From the NCBI GenBank assembly GCA_964395765.1, contig CAYNCU010000123.1, positions 1 to 12,935 on the forward strand: a stretch of 12,935 nt of DNA, given 5' to 3'. Source of the DNA: DATDPY01 sp964395765. Lineage in GTDB: Bacteria; Bacteroidota; Bacteroidia; Cytophagales; Cyclobacteriaceae. Shown in pieces: positions 6,583-12,935 of the stretch (within the stretch, counting starts at the first letter, position 1; each line of letters starts with the position of its first letter). The translations under genes were made by a program, and so were the position numbers. The notes beneath the pieces are model-generated. The model saw nothing but the letters and a program-made list of their open reading frames with translations, was not told the origin of the DNA and did not search any database.

Positions 6583-8985
6583 ATGGACCGAATGATCAGG
6601 AAAGTTGCCGTGCTCGGTGCAGGGATCATGGGATCTCGATTAGCGTGTGTTTTTGCCAATATCGGGACAGAGGTTTTGTTGCTTGACCTGGCCAACCACG
6701 CACTGACGGAGGAAGACAAACAAAAGGCCAGAGGTGAAAACAATCCTGAAGTCATGAACAGGAATGTTCAAAGCGCTCTTGCTGAAGCGATCAAATCGGA
6801 ACCGTCCCCTATTTTTAGAAAGGACCTTGCCATTCATATTAAAACAGGAAATTTCGAAGCCGATTTTCACCGGATCGCGGATTATGACTGGATCATGGAA
6901 GCGGTAGTTGAGAACATTGAAATTAAAAAGGAAATTCTTTCAAAGGTTGACGACTTCCGTAAACCGGGTACCCTGATTACGACCAACACCTCCGGGATTC
7001 CCGGCCGTTTATTGGCCGAAGGGAGGTCACGCGATTTCCGTGAAAATTTTTGCGGCACTCATTTCTTCAATCCTCCCCGGTACCTCCGTCTTCTCGAAAT
7101 AATTCCTGCCCCGGACACATTACCGGCTGTGATTGATTTTCTCAACCATTACGGTGATCTGTACCTGGGAAAACGTACCGTAGTGTGTAAGGATACACCC
7201 GGTTTTATTGCCAACCGGATCGGGGTTTTCGGCGTGATACACACACTAAAAGTAATGAAGGACCTTCGGTTGGGAATTGATGAAATTGATAAACTAACCG
7301 GAACCATTGCCGGCAGACCTAAATCAGCCACCTTCAGGACATCCGATATCGTCGGGCTTGATACCTTTATCCGGGTAACTACAAATCTTTATGCATCATT
7401 GCCCGATGATCCGGAACAGGAAGCCTTCAAACTCCCGGAACTAATTATTGAGCTTGAAAAAAGGAATTGGCTGGGGGACAAAACAGGACAGGGTTTTTAT
7501 AAAAAGGTAAAAAACAAAAAAGGAGCATCGGAAATATTGACCCTTGACTTAAATGATTTTGAATACAAGCCCCGAAATAAGGTAAGATTCCAGACCCTGG
7601 GAACTGCCAGGAGTATAGATACTTTAAAGGAAAGACTACCGGTTCTTTATCATGGCCGTGATAAAGCTGGTGAATTTTATCGTCGTACGTTGAATGAATT
7701 ATTCAGGTATGCTAGTCAATGTGTTCCCGGGGTTTCGGAGGCAATCTATAAAATTGATGAGGCCACCAAGGCCGGTTTCGGCTGGGAATACGGACCTTTT
7801 GAGACCTGCGATATCATCGGTGTGGGAGAAATAACAGAAGGATTAAAATCAACAGGATCCGAATCGGCTCGCTGGGTTTCTGAAATGCTGTCACAAGGAC
7901 TGAGGAATTTTTATATTACTGAAAATGGAATAAAAAAATATTATGACGTTGCCTCCGGAAATTACCTGCCGGTTCCCGGGAAACAAGGGGCTATCGTACT
8001 GGATCATCTTCATGAAAATCACCTGCTTTGGGGAAATTCAGGCTGCTCTGTCATTGACCTTGGCGATGGGATCCTGAATATTGAATTTCACACCAAGATG
8101 AATACGATGGGCGCTGAAGTGATTGAAGGAATAAACAAGGGTATTGAATTGGCCGAAAAGGATTTCCGGGGTGTTGTGATCGGGAATGACGGGCAAAACT
8201 TTACGGCGGGTGCCAATCTCGGCATATTGTTTATGCTTGCCATTGAACAGGATTATATAGGGCTTAATCTGGCGATTCAGACTTTCCAGAACACCATGAG
8301 GAGAATAAGATATTCCGGCATCCCTGTTGTAGTTGCCCCCCATGGCCTGAGTTTAGGTGGAGGCTGTGAAATGTCGCTTCACTCCGATCATGTTCAGGCA
8401 GCGGCTGAAACTTATATAGGCCTGGTCGAAGTGGGTGTGGGATTGGTTCCCAGCGGCGGCGGCACCAAGGAAATGACAAAGAGAGTTTCCGAACATTTTG
8501 AACCGGGTGACATCGAGTTTAATATCCTTCAGAATATTTTCATGAACATCGGTACCGGTAAAGTAGCCACATCTGCCCTGGAAGCTGTGGATATGAAATA
8601 TCTCAGGGAAAGTGATGGTATCAGCATCAACCCGGACCGGTTAATTTCAGACGCCAAATCCGAAGCCATACGCCTCGCCAATGCGGGGTATTCCATGCCG
8701 GATCCAACCCGGAAAATCCGGGTTTTGGGAAGATCTGCCCTGGCCTTATTCAAGGCAGGGATCCAGGGTATGCGAACCGGGAATTTTATTACTGACCATG
8801 ATGTTAAAATTGCGGAGAAAATTGCATGGATCATGTGCGGAGGAGATTTGTCAGCGCCAACAGAGGTGTCAGAGCAGTACCTGCTCGACCTTGAGCGGGA
8901 AGCCTTTATGTCATTATGCGGTGAAAGAAAAACCCTGGAAAGAATAGAGGCAATCCTCCAGGGCAGAAAACCTTTACGGAATTAA
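6583..8985 (+). CDS. fadN: 3-hydroxyacyl-CoA dehydrogenase / enoyl-CoA hydratase, FadN type
   Basis: An 800-residue bifunctional beta-oxidation enzyme: the C-terminal part hydrates 2-enoyl-CoA and the N-terminal part oxidises the resulting 3-hydroxyacyl-CoA with NAD+. The NAD-binding fold starts at once with GAGIMG (12-17). The catalytic histidine is H160 in GTHFFNPP, with E172 in LEIIP nearby. The dehydrogenase C-terminal domain starts near DTPGFIANR (204-212), and a second related helical domain covers about 355-455. The crotonase domain covers about 470-660, with GLSLGGGCE at 588-596 and E616 in LVEVGVG; E596 and E616 correspond to the two catalytic glutamates of enoyl-CoA hydratase. Dehydrogenase-first order and length match Bacillus FadN (about 790) rather than E. 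coli FadB, which has the hydratase first. ATG 6583 or 6592 could start it; both precede the first strand. fadA follows after 12 bases, clearly one operon. Cytoplasmic. Confidence 0.95.
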   Translation: MDRMIRKVAVLGAGIMGSRLACVFANIGTEVLLLDLANHALTEEDKQKARGENNPEVMNRNVQSALAEAIKSEPSPIFRKDLAIHIKTGNFEADFHRIADYDWIMEAVVENIEIKKEILSKVDDFRKPGTLITTNTSGIPGRLLAEGRSRDFRENFCGTHFFNPPRYLRLLEIIPAPDTLPAVIDFLNHYGDLYLGKRTVVCKDTPGFIANRIGVFGVIHTLKVMKDLRLGIDEIDKLTGTIAGRPKSATFRTSDIVGLDTFIRVTTNLYASLPDDPEQEAFKLPELIIELEKRNWLGDKTGQGFYKKVKNKKGASEILTLDLNDFEYKPRNKVRFQTLGTARSIDTLKERLPVLYHGRDKAGEFYRRTLNELFRYASQCVPGVSEAIYKIDEATKAGFGWEYGPFETCDIIGVGEITEGLKSTGSESARWVSEMLSQGLRNFYITENGIKKYYDVASGNYLPVPGKQGAIVLDHLHENHLLWGNSGCSVIDLGDGILNIEFHTKMNTMGAEVIEGINKGIELAEKDFRGVVIGNDGQNFTAGANLGILFMLAIEQDYIGLNLAIQTFQNTMRRIRYSGIPVVVAPHGLSLGGGCEMSLHSDHVQAAAETYIGLVEVGVGLVPSGGGTKEMTKRVSEHFEPGDIEFNILQNIFMNIGTGKVATSALEAVDMKYLRESDGISINPDRLISDAKSEAIRLANAGYSMPDPTRKIRVLGRSALALFKAGIQGMRTGNFITDHDVKIAEKIAWIMCGGDLSAPTEVSEQYLLDLEREAFMSLCGERKTLERIEAILQGRKPLRN

Positions 8986-8997
8986 AATACGGATAAG

Positions 8998-10170
8998 ATG
9001 AACGCTTACATAGTCTCAGGTTTCAGGACGGCGGTAACAAAGGCTAAAAAAGGTGGGTTCCGGTTTACCCGCCCTGATGACCTTGCAGCAGAAGTGATAA
9101 AACACCTGGTCAGATCTATCCCCGGTTTCGATAAAAAACTTGTCGACGATCTTATCGTGGGCAACGCCGTACCTGAAGCGGAGCAGGGAATGCAGATCGG
9201 CAGGATGATCTCACTGCTTTCTCTTTCCCGGGATATTCCCGGAATGACCGTTAACCGCTATTGTGGAAGCGGACTTGAAGCGATCAATATTGCCGCTTCA
9301 AGGATTCATGCCGGTATGGCCGATTGTATCATCGCCGGCGGCACCGAGAGCATGTCTCTTGTTCCGATGCTTGGCTGGAAGACAGCCCTGAATTACGACA
9401 TCGCCAGTAACCATCCCGATTATTATACCAGCATGGGACTGACCGCAGAAATCCTCGCCGCACAGATGAATATAACAAGGGAAGAACAGGATGAATTCGC
9501 TCTTTCTTCCCATAAAAAAGCAGTAAATGCCATTGATAAAGGGTTTTTCAGGGAAGAAATTCTGCCCGTTTGCGTTAAAGAAACTTATCTCGATGAAGCG
9601 GAGAAAAAACAAACACGAGAATTTATTGTCGATACCGATGAAGGCCCCCGGCATGATACCAGCCTTGAAGCTCTTTCAAAATTAAAACCGGTTTTTGCAA
9701 AAAACGGAAGCGTAACGGCAGGTAATTCATCACAGACTTCTGATGGTGCCGCCTTTGTACTTCTGTTTTCTGAAAATTTCCTGAAACAGTTCAATTGCAA
9801 ACCGCTGGCCAGGCTTCTCTCCTATGCCGTGGCCGGCGTAGATCCGAAAATCATGGGTATAGGGCCGGTAGAAGCTATCCCGAAAGCTCTGAAAAAGGCA
9901 GGGCTGAATCTTAATAATATTAACCTGGTGGAACTTAACGAAGCCTTTGCCGCTCAGTCGCTGGCCGTCATAAAGAAACTGGATCTGGATATAAATACAT
10001 TGAACGTAAATGGTGGCGCCATAGCCCTGGGACATCCGCTGGGATGCACAGGAGCCAAACTCACGGTTCAGATCCTTCATGAACTGCGCAGACGGCATCA
10101 ACGTTACGGAATGGTAACAGCCTGTGTCGGCGGCGGGCAGGGCGTGGCAGGAATATTTGAGTGTCTGTAG
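8998..10170 (+). CDS. fadA: Acetyl-CoA acyltransferase (3-ketoacyl-CoA thiolase)
   Basis: A 390-residue thiolase that cleaves 3-ketoacyl-CoA with CoA to release acetyl-CoA, the last step of each beta-oxidation turn; it works in the cytoplasm with the FadN product. The nucleophile is C89 in NRYCGSGLEAI. NEAF is at 314-317, H346 lies in GHPLGCTGA and the acid/base C376 in CVGGGQG, so the active site is complete. Length is normal for the family. It starts 12 bases after fadN and its ATG gives the usual thiolase N-terminus (AYIVSGFRTAV), so the start is firm. The pair corresponds to the first two genes of fadN-fadA-fadE in Bacillus. No acyl-CoA dehydrogenase gene follows here; transcription meets a hairpin at 10227-10249. 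A biosynthetic acetyl-CoA acetyltransferase is possible from the fold alone, but the partner gene argues for the degradative role. Confidence 0.96.
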   Translation: MNAYIVSGFRTAVTKAKKGGFRFTRPDDLAAEVIKHLVRSIPGFDKKLVDDLIVGNAVPEAEQGMQIGRMISLLSLSRDIPGMTVNRYCGSGLEAINIAASRIHAGMADCIIAGGTESMSLVPMLGWKTALNYDIASNHPDYYTSMGLTAEILAAQMNITREEQDEFALSSHKKAVNAIDKGFFREEILPVCVKETYLDEAEKKQTREFIVDTDEGPRHDTSLEALSKLKPVFAKNGSVTAGNSSQTSDGAAFVLLFSENFLKQFNCKPLARLLSYAVAGVDPKIMGIGPVEAIPKALKKAGLNLNNINLVELNEAFAAQSLAVIKKLDLDINTLNVNGGAIALGHPLGCTGAKLTVQILHELRRRHQRYGMVTACVGGGQGVAGIFECL

Positions 10171-10226
10171 TTATTTCGATTTTGATCTGTGATTTCTGAA
10201 CTCAGACACTGACTTACAAAATGGAA

Positions 10227-10249
10227 AAGCCCGCAATCAATACGGGCTT
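10227..10249. terminator. Hairpin terminator between fadA and converging TIM-barrel gene
   Basis: AAGCCCG at 10227-10233 pairs perfectly with CGGGCTT at 10243-10249 around a 9-base loop. On the + strand it is 56 bases after the fadA stop and is followed by TCCCTCTTAAAA, a poor T tract. On the - strand the stem is followed by TTCCATTTTG, a somewhat better one. It lies 60 bases past the stop of the gene at 10310, so it can serve both converging genes. Confidence 0.65.
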
Positions 10250-10309
10250 CCCTCTTAAAAACCTATTCTTTCTAAGTCCCTTTTCAGAATAGGGAGATTC
10301 ATTCTTTGA

Positions 10310-11263
10310 TCAGGACATTTCCTTGCCGATTCTTTCCAGCAAGGTCTTCGTTGTCCTGACTCCATCTTCTTCCGATAAACCGGAGCCTTCATATTCTATC
10401 CCGATACGGCCGGTAAAGCCTGCCGCTTTTATAATTTTTAACATCCGGCTATAATCAATAACGGTTTCATTCCCATTACTGTCAAATTCATGGGTTTTTG
10501 CGCTTACCCCTTTTGCGAAGGGCATCATCAATTCCACTCCTTTATACCGGTCATATTCCTCTTCACAAATCATTTTGCCGTTTTCATATTTACCTTTGAT
10601 ACAGAAATTGCCAAGGTCAGGCAAAACGCCGCAATAGGGGCTGTTAACATTTTTCATGATCTGTGTAAGCCATTCCGCATCGGAGGAAGACCCCCCGTGG
10701 TTTTCCACGATAATTTCCAGTTTGTTTTTCGCGCCGTAATCCGAAAGGGTCATCAGGCTGTTAGTCATCGCATCCTGCATTTCCTGATCCGTGCCTTTTC
10801 CGCGGGCATTGACCCGGATGGCATGACAGCCAAGGTACTTGGCAGCATCCACCCATTTATAATGATTTTCCACCCCCTGTTTTCTTTCCGATTCATCCGG
10901 TGAGGCCAGGTTGCCTTCGTTATCGATCATGATCAATACGCAGGTAACCCCCAGGTCATCACAGCGCGTTTTCAATTCTTTAAGATAGTCCATGTCTTTA
11001 GCTTTATCTTTGAAGAATTGATTTACAAATTCGACGCCATCGATGCCGAATTCATTTTTGGCGCGTGATGGAAAATCAAGGTTATCCATTTTTTTGGCAA
11101 AAAGTTCCTTGTTGAAGGACCATTCCGCCAATGAAATTTTAAAAAACAGGTTATCCGCAGGTCGTACCATCGCCTTTAATTCCGGCAGACGCGAAAAAAT
11201 GGAAATCCCGGCTGTCAATGCCAGGCTTTTTTTTAAAAATTCTCTTCTCTGATTACTTTCCAT
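10310..11263 (-). CDS. Tat-exported sugar phosphate isomerase/epimerase-like TIM-barrel protein
   Basis: A 317-residue protein of the xylose isomerase-like TIM-barrel superfamily, which includes hydroxypyruvate isomerases and sugar epimerases. The N-terminus NQRREFLKKS followed by a hydrophobic stretch is a twin-arginine signal (R6-R7), so the folded protein is probably sent across the inner membrane. Residues about 40-310 form the barrel (ISLAEWSF, IDGVEFV, AIRVNARGKG, LEIIVENHGG, CGVLPDLGNF, IGIEYEG). Likely metal ligands are E187, D216, H258 and E290 or E292. Numbering is from the ATG at 11263; the in-frame TTG two codons upstream at 11269 is a worse start. Substrate is unknown; related exported proteins are often tied to carbohydrate breakdown, but no such genes flank it. 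It stands alone, convergent with fadA and divergent from the GNAT-like gene. Confidence 0.9.
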   Translation of the reverse strand: MESNQRREFLKKSLALTAGISIFSRLPELKAMVRPADNLFFKISLAEWSFNKELFAKKMDNLDFPSRAKNEFGIDGVEFVNQFFKDKAKDMDYLKELKTRCDDLGVTCVLIMIDNEGNLASPDESERKQGVENHYKWVDAAKYLGCHAIRVNARGKGTDQEMQDAMTNSLMTLSDYGAKNKLEIIVENHGGSSSDAEWLTQIMKNVNSPYCGVLPDLGNFCIKGKYENGKMICEEEYDRYKGVELMMPFAKGVSAKTHEFDSNGNETVIDYSRMLKIIKAAGFTGRIGIEYEGSGLSEEDGVRTTKTLLERIGKEMS

Positions 11264-11323
11264 AGTCAAAAAAATTAAATTAAAAATTCAACATTCAGAT
11301 TTGCCGTACATGCCGGTGAAAAA

Positions 11324-11338
11324 ATATTGTTTCAATAT
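11324..11338. repeat. Short perfect inverted repeat in divergent intergenic region
   Basis: ATATTG at 11324-11329 and CAATAT at 11333-11338 pair perfectly around TTT. The site sits about midway in the divergent gap (11264-11420) between the TIM-barrel gene and the GNAT-like gene. The gap is very A/T rich, so this may be chance. A weak -7-like element (TAATTTCG, 11393-11400) lies ahead of the GNAT-like gene; I could not find a convincing -33 partner for it. Confidence 0.25.
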
Positions 11339-11420
11339 AGTAATAAATATATAAAAATGATTTTTAATTAACTATGTTCTTTCAATTTCAATTAATTTCG
11401 GATCACAAAATTTTCCCGTT

Positions 11421-12590
11421 ATGAAGATTATCACGGTCAATGACCCGGCATCGCAAAAAGAATTCATCAGGTTCCCCTTAAAAATATACAAGGATATCCC
11501 CCAATGGATCCGTCCACTGGATAAGGATATTGCCGATGTATTCGATCCCCGGAAAAACAAGTTTTTCCGGCATGGAGAGGCAATCCGCTGGATACTGGTC
11601 GATGATACCGGCAAGACCATTGGAAGAGTAGCCGCATTTATCAATAACAAAACAGTGAACAAGGATAATGACCAGCCTACCGGGGCCATGGGATTTTTCG
11701 AATGCATCAATGATCAGGAAGCCGCATTTATGTTATTTAACACTTGCAAAAAATGGCTTAATGAAAAGGGTATGGAAGCCATGGATGGCCCCATCAATTT
11801 TGGCGAAAGAAGTGAATGGTGGGGATTGCTGATTGACGGCTATGATCTGGAACCCAACTACCGTTGTAATTATAACCCGCCCTATTATAAGGATTTATTC
11901 GAGTCCTATGGTTTCCGGATCTATTTTAAGCAACTCACCTATGGCCGTAAAGTAATGGATACCCTGGTTGAAAAGGTTTATGATAAAGCGAACCGGATAA
12001 GGCAAAACCCCAAGTATACATTTTCGACGCTTGAGCTTAAAAAATTGGGACTTTATACAGATTATTTCAGGGATATCTATAATAAGGCCTGGTCGAAACA
12101 CAAAGGAGTTCCCCAACTTACGGACATACAGGCCAAGAACATGATGAAACAGCTTAAACCACTGATCGACCCCAACATCATGTTCTTTGCCTTCTATGAT
12201 AGAGAGCCGGTCGGCTTTTATATCATGATCCCGGAGGTCAACCAGATCTTCAAACATGTGAACGGTAAACTTGACATGGTAGGCAAAGCAAAATTTGTCT
12301 GGCACCGATACCGTAAATCCTGCCGGAAAATGCTCGGACTTGTATTCGGCATAATCCCGGAACACCAGGGAAAGGGTCTGGAAGGAGCCATTATTATGGC
12401 GGCAAGGGATTTACTCCAGGAAAAGTATCTAAGGTATGATGAATTGGAGATGAACTGGATCGGTGATTTTAATCCCAAGATGATCCACATGGTTGAACAG
12501 GTAGGCGGTAAGGTCACCAAAACACATGCTACCTACAGGAAGTTATTCGATGAAACGAAGCCCTTTAAACGGCTGTCCGTGATAGAATGA
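11421..12590 (+). CDS. GNAT-like N-acyltransferase family protein, substrate unknown
   Basis: A 389-residue soluble protein that looks like a two-part GNAT fold. The C-terminal half (about 200-380) carries the acyl-CoA pyrophosphate-binding loop: a strand GLVFGIIPEH followed by HQGKGLEG (315-322), the Q-x-x-G-x-G/A pattern of GNAT motif A. It ends in NPKMIHMVEQVGGK (351-364), the usual late helix and turn of such enzymes. The N-terminal half (about 50-75: RWILVDDTGKTIGRVAAF) resembles the first strands of a GNAT domain but has no visible CoA loop, so it is probably a degenerate copy. An unusual aromatic block, ERSEWWGLLIDGYDLEPNY (129-147), separates the halves. No signal peptide or membrane segment. 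The ATG at 11421 opens directly on a beta strand. The acceptor (protein, lipid or small molecule) cannot be told. Its stop codon touches that of the prephenate dehydratase gene. Confidence 0.8.
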   Translation: MKIITVNDPASQKEFIRFPLKIYKDIPQWIRPLDKDIADVFDPRKNKFFRHGEAIRWILVDDTGKTIGRVAAFINNKTVNKDNDQPTGAMGFFECINDQEAAFMLFNTCKKWLNEKGMEAMDGPINFGERSEWWGLLIDGYDLEPNYRCNYNPPYYKDLFESYGFRIYFKQLTYGRKVMDTLVEKVYDKANRIRQNPKYTFSTLELKKLGLYTDYFRDIYNKAWSKHKGVPQLTDIQAKNMMKQLKPLIDPNIMFFAFYDREPVGFYIMIPEVNQIFKHVNGKLDMVGKAKFVWHRYRKSCRKMLGLVFGIIPEHQGKGLEGAIIMAARDLLQEKYLRYDELEMNWIGDFNPKMIHMVEQVGGKVTKTHATYRKLFDETKPFKRLSVIE

Positions 12591-12935
12591 TCAGCAGAGC
12601 TTGACGTAACTGCCCAGCCACTTCGTATTCTTCTTATATTTAGCCATGATTTTTTTCACCTTCTTATCGTCAATATGGCCATCGAAATCTATAAAGAACC
12701 AGTATTTGAATTTCTTTCCCGATTTCGCAGGCCGGCTCTCGATCTTGGTCAGGTTAATTTTCGAATGATAAAAATCCTGAAGGAAAGTCACCAGGCTTCC
12801 GGGTTCATCGGGAAGCATGGTCAGGATACTGGTTTTATCATTGCCTCCCGGTTGGTTTTTAAAGTTCCGGCTGATGATCAAGAAACGCGTGAAATTATCG
12901 GTCGAATCCTCAATGTTGTCAAAGAGGATCGGTAG
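12591..12935 (-). CDS. pheA: Prephenate dehydratase, C-terminal part with ACT domain (5' end outside window)
   Basis: The last 114 residues of prephenate dehydratase, which converts prephenate to phenylpyruvate in phenylalanine synthesis. The frame stays open to base 12935, so the gene enters from the right; the TTG at 12881 is an internal leucine. The visible start has NIEDSTDNFTRFLII, containing the family's TRF motif (bases 12882-12890) whose threonine is needed for catalysis. After it comes a regulatory ACT domain: PDEPGSLVTF corresponds to the GALV motif (here GSLV) and KIESRPAK holds the ESRP motif, both part of phenylalanine binding and feedback inhibition; WFFIDFDGH and LGSYVKL complete the domain. 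Whether a chorismate mutase domain is present cannot be seen. The stop codon at 12591-12593 directly abuts the stop of the converging GNAT-like gene. Confidence 0.95.
   Translation of the reverse strand, partial: LPILFDNIEDSTDNFTRFLIISRNFKNQPGGNDKTSILTMLPDEPGSLVTFLQDFYHSKINLTKIESRPAKSGKKFKYWFFIDFDGHIDDKKVKKIMAKYKKNTKWLGSYVKLC

Noticed and set aside
11264..11269. TTG start two codons upstream for the TIM-barrel gene
   Set aside because: The ATG at 11263 gives a normal twin-arginine signal; nothing favours TTG.
12675..12935. Open + strand frame at the right edge
   Set aside because: It lies opposite the prephenate dehydratase frame, whose TRF, GSLV and ESRP motifs show which strand is coding.
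1..12935. CRISPR arrays, tRNA or rRNA genes, insertion sequences, phage or defence genes
   Set aside because: No spaced repeats, RNA gene signatures, transposase motifs or flanking target duplications were seen.

Overview
The window looks like chromosomal DNA from a member of the Bacteroidota. Three observations support this. Start codons are preceded by A-rich leaders with no Shine-Dalgarno sequence. A clear -33 TTTG / -7 TAnnTTTG-type promoter lies ahead of the receiver gene at 5252. The gene families are common in that phylum: an MsrB-MsrA lipoprotein, a secreted M14 peptidase with a C-terminal glutaminase-like domain, a FadN/FadA pair, and a twin-arginine xylose-isomerase-like protein. 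I cannot place it more finely than phylum.

Layout. (1) 1-397 is the 3' end of a histidine kinase cut by the left edge. (2) 482-2476 holds two lipoprotein genes on the + strand: a two-repeat protein of unknown function, then a bifunctional methionine sulfoxide reductase. They end at a large hairpin (2506-2569) that also lies behind the converging M14 metallopeptidase gene (2576-5107, - strand). (3) 5108-5251 is a divergent promoter region. It is followed by a stand-alone receiver protein (+) and a sensorless cytosolic histidine kinase (-) that meet tail to tail with 15 bases between them; they are probably partners in signalling. (4) 6374-6582 is the longest non-coding gap (209 bases) and carries a perfect 12-base palindrome ahead of a fatty acid beta-oxidation operon, fadN-fadA (6583-10170). 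(5) A hairpin terminator at 10227-10249 separates fadA from a converging gene for an exported sugar-isomerase-like TIM-barrel protein (10310-11263, - strand). (6) A GNAT-like acyltransferase (11421-12590) abuts, stop codon to stop codon, the 3' end of a prephenate dehydratase gene (- strand) that runs off the right edge.

The genes form several small units rather than one pathway: envelope protein repair and proteolysis (MsrBA, M14), a small two-component pair, beta-oxidation, and housekeeping phenylalanine synthesis. I see no phage, transposon, CRISPR, tRNA or rRNA, and no gene-free stretch above 300 bases. Nothing here is clearly a new multi-gene system. The least explained item is the duplicated-module lipoprotein beside the secreted MsrBA. 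The regulatory palindromes and direct repeats are candidate sites only.
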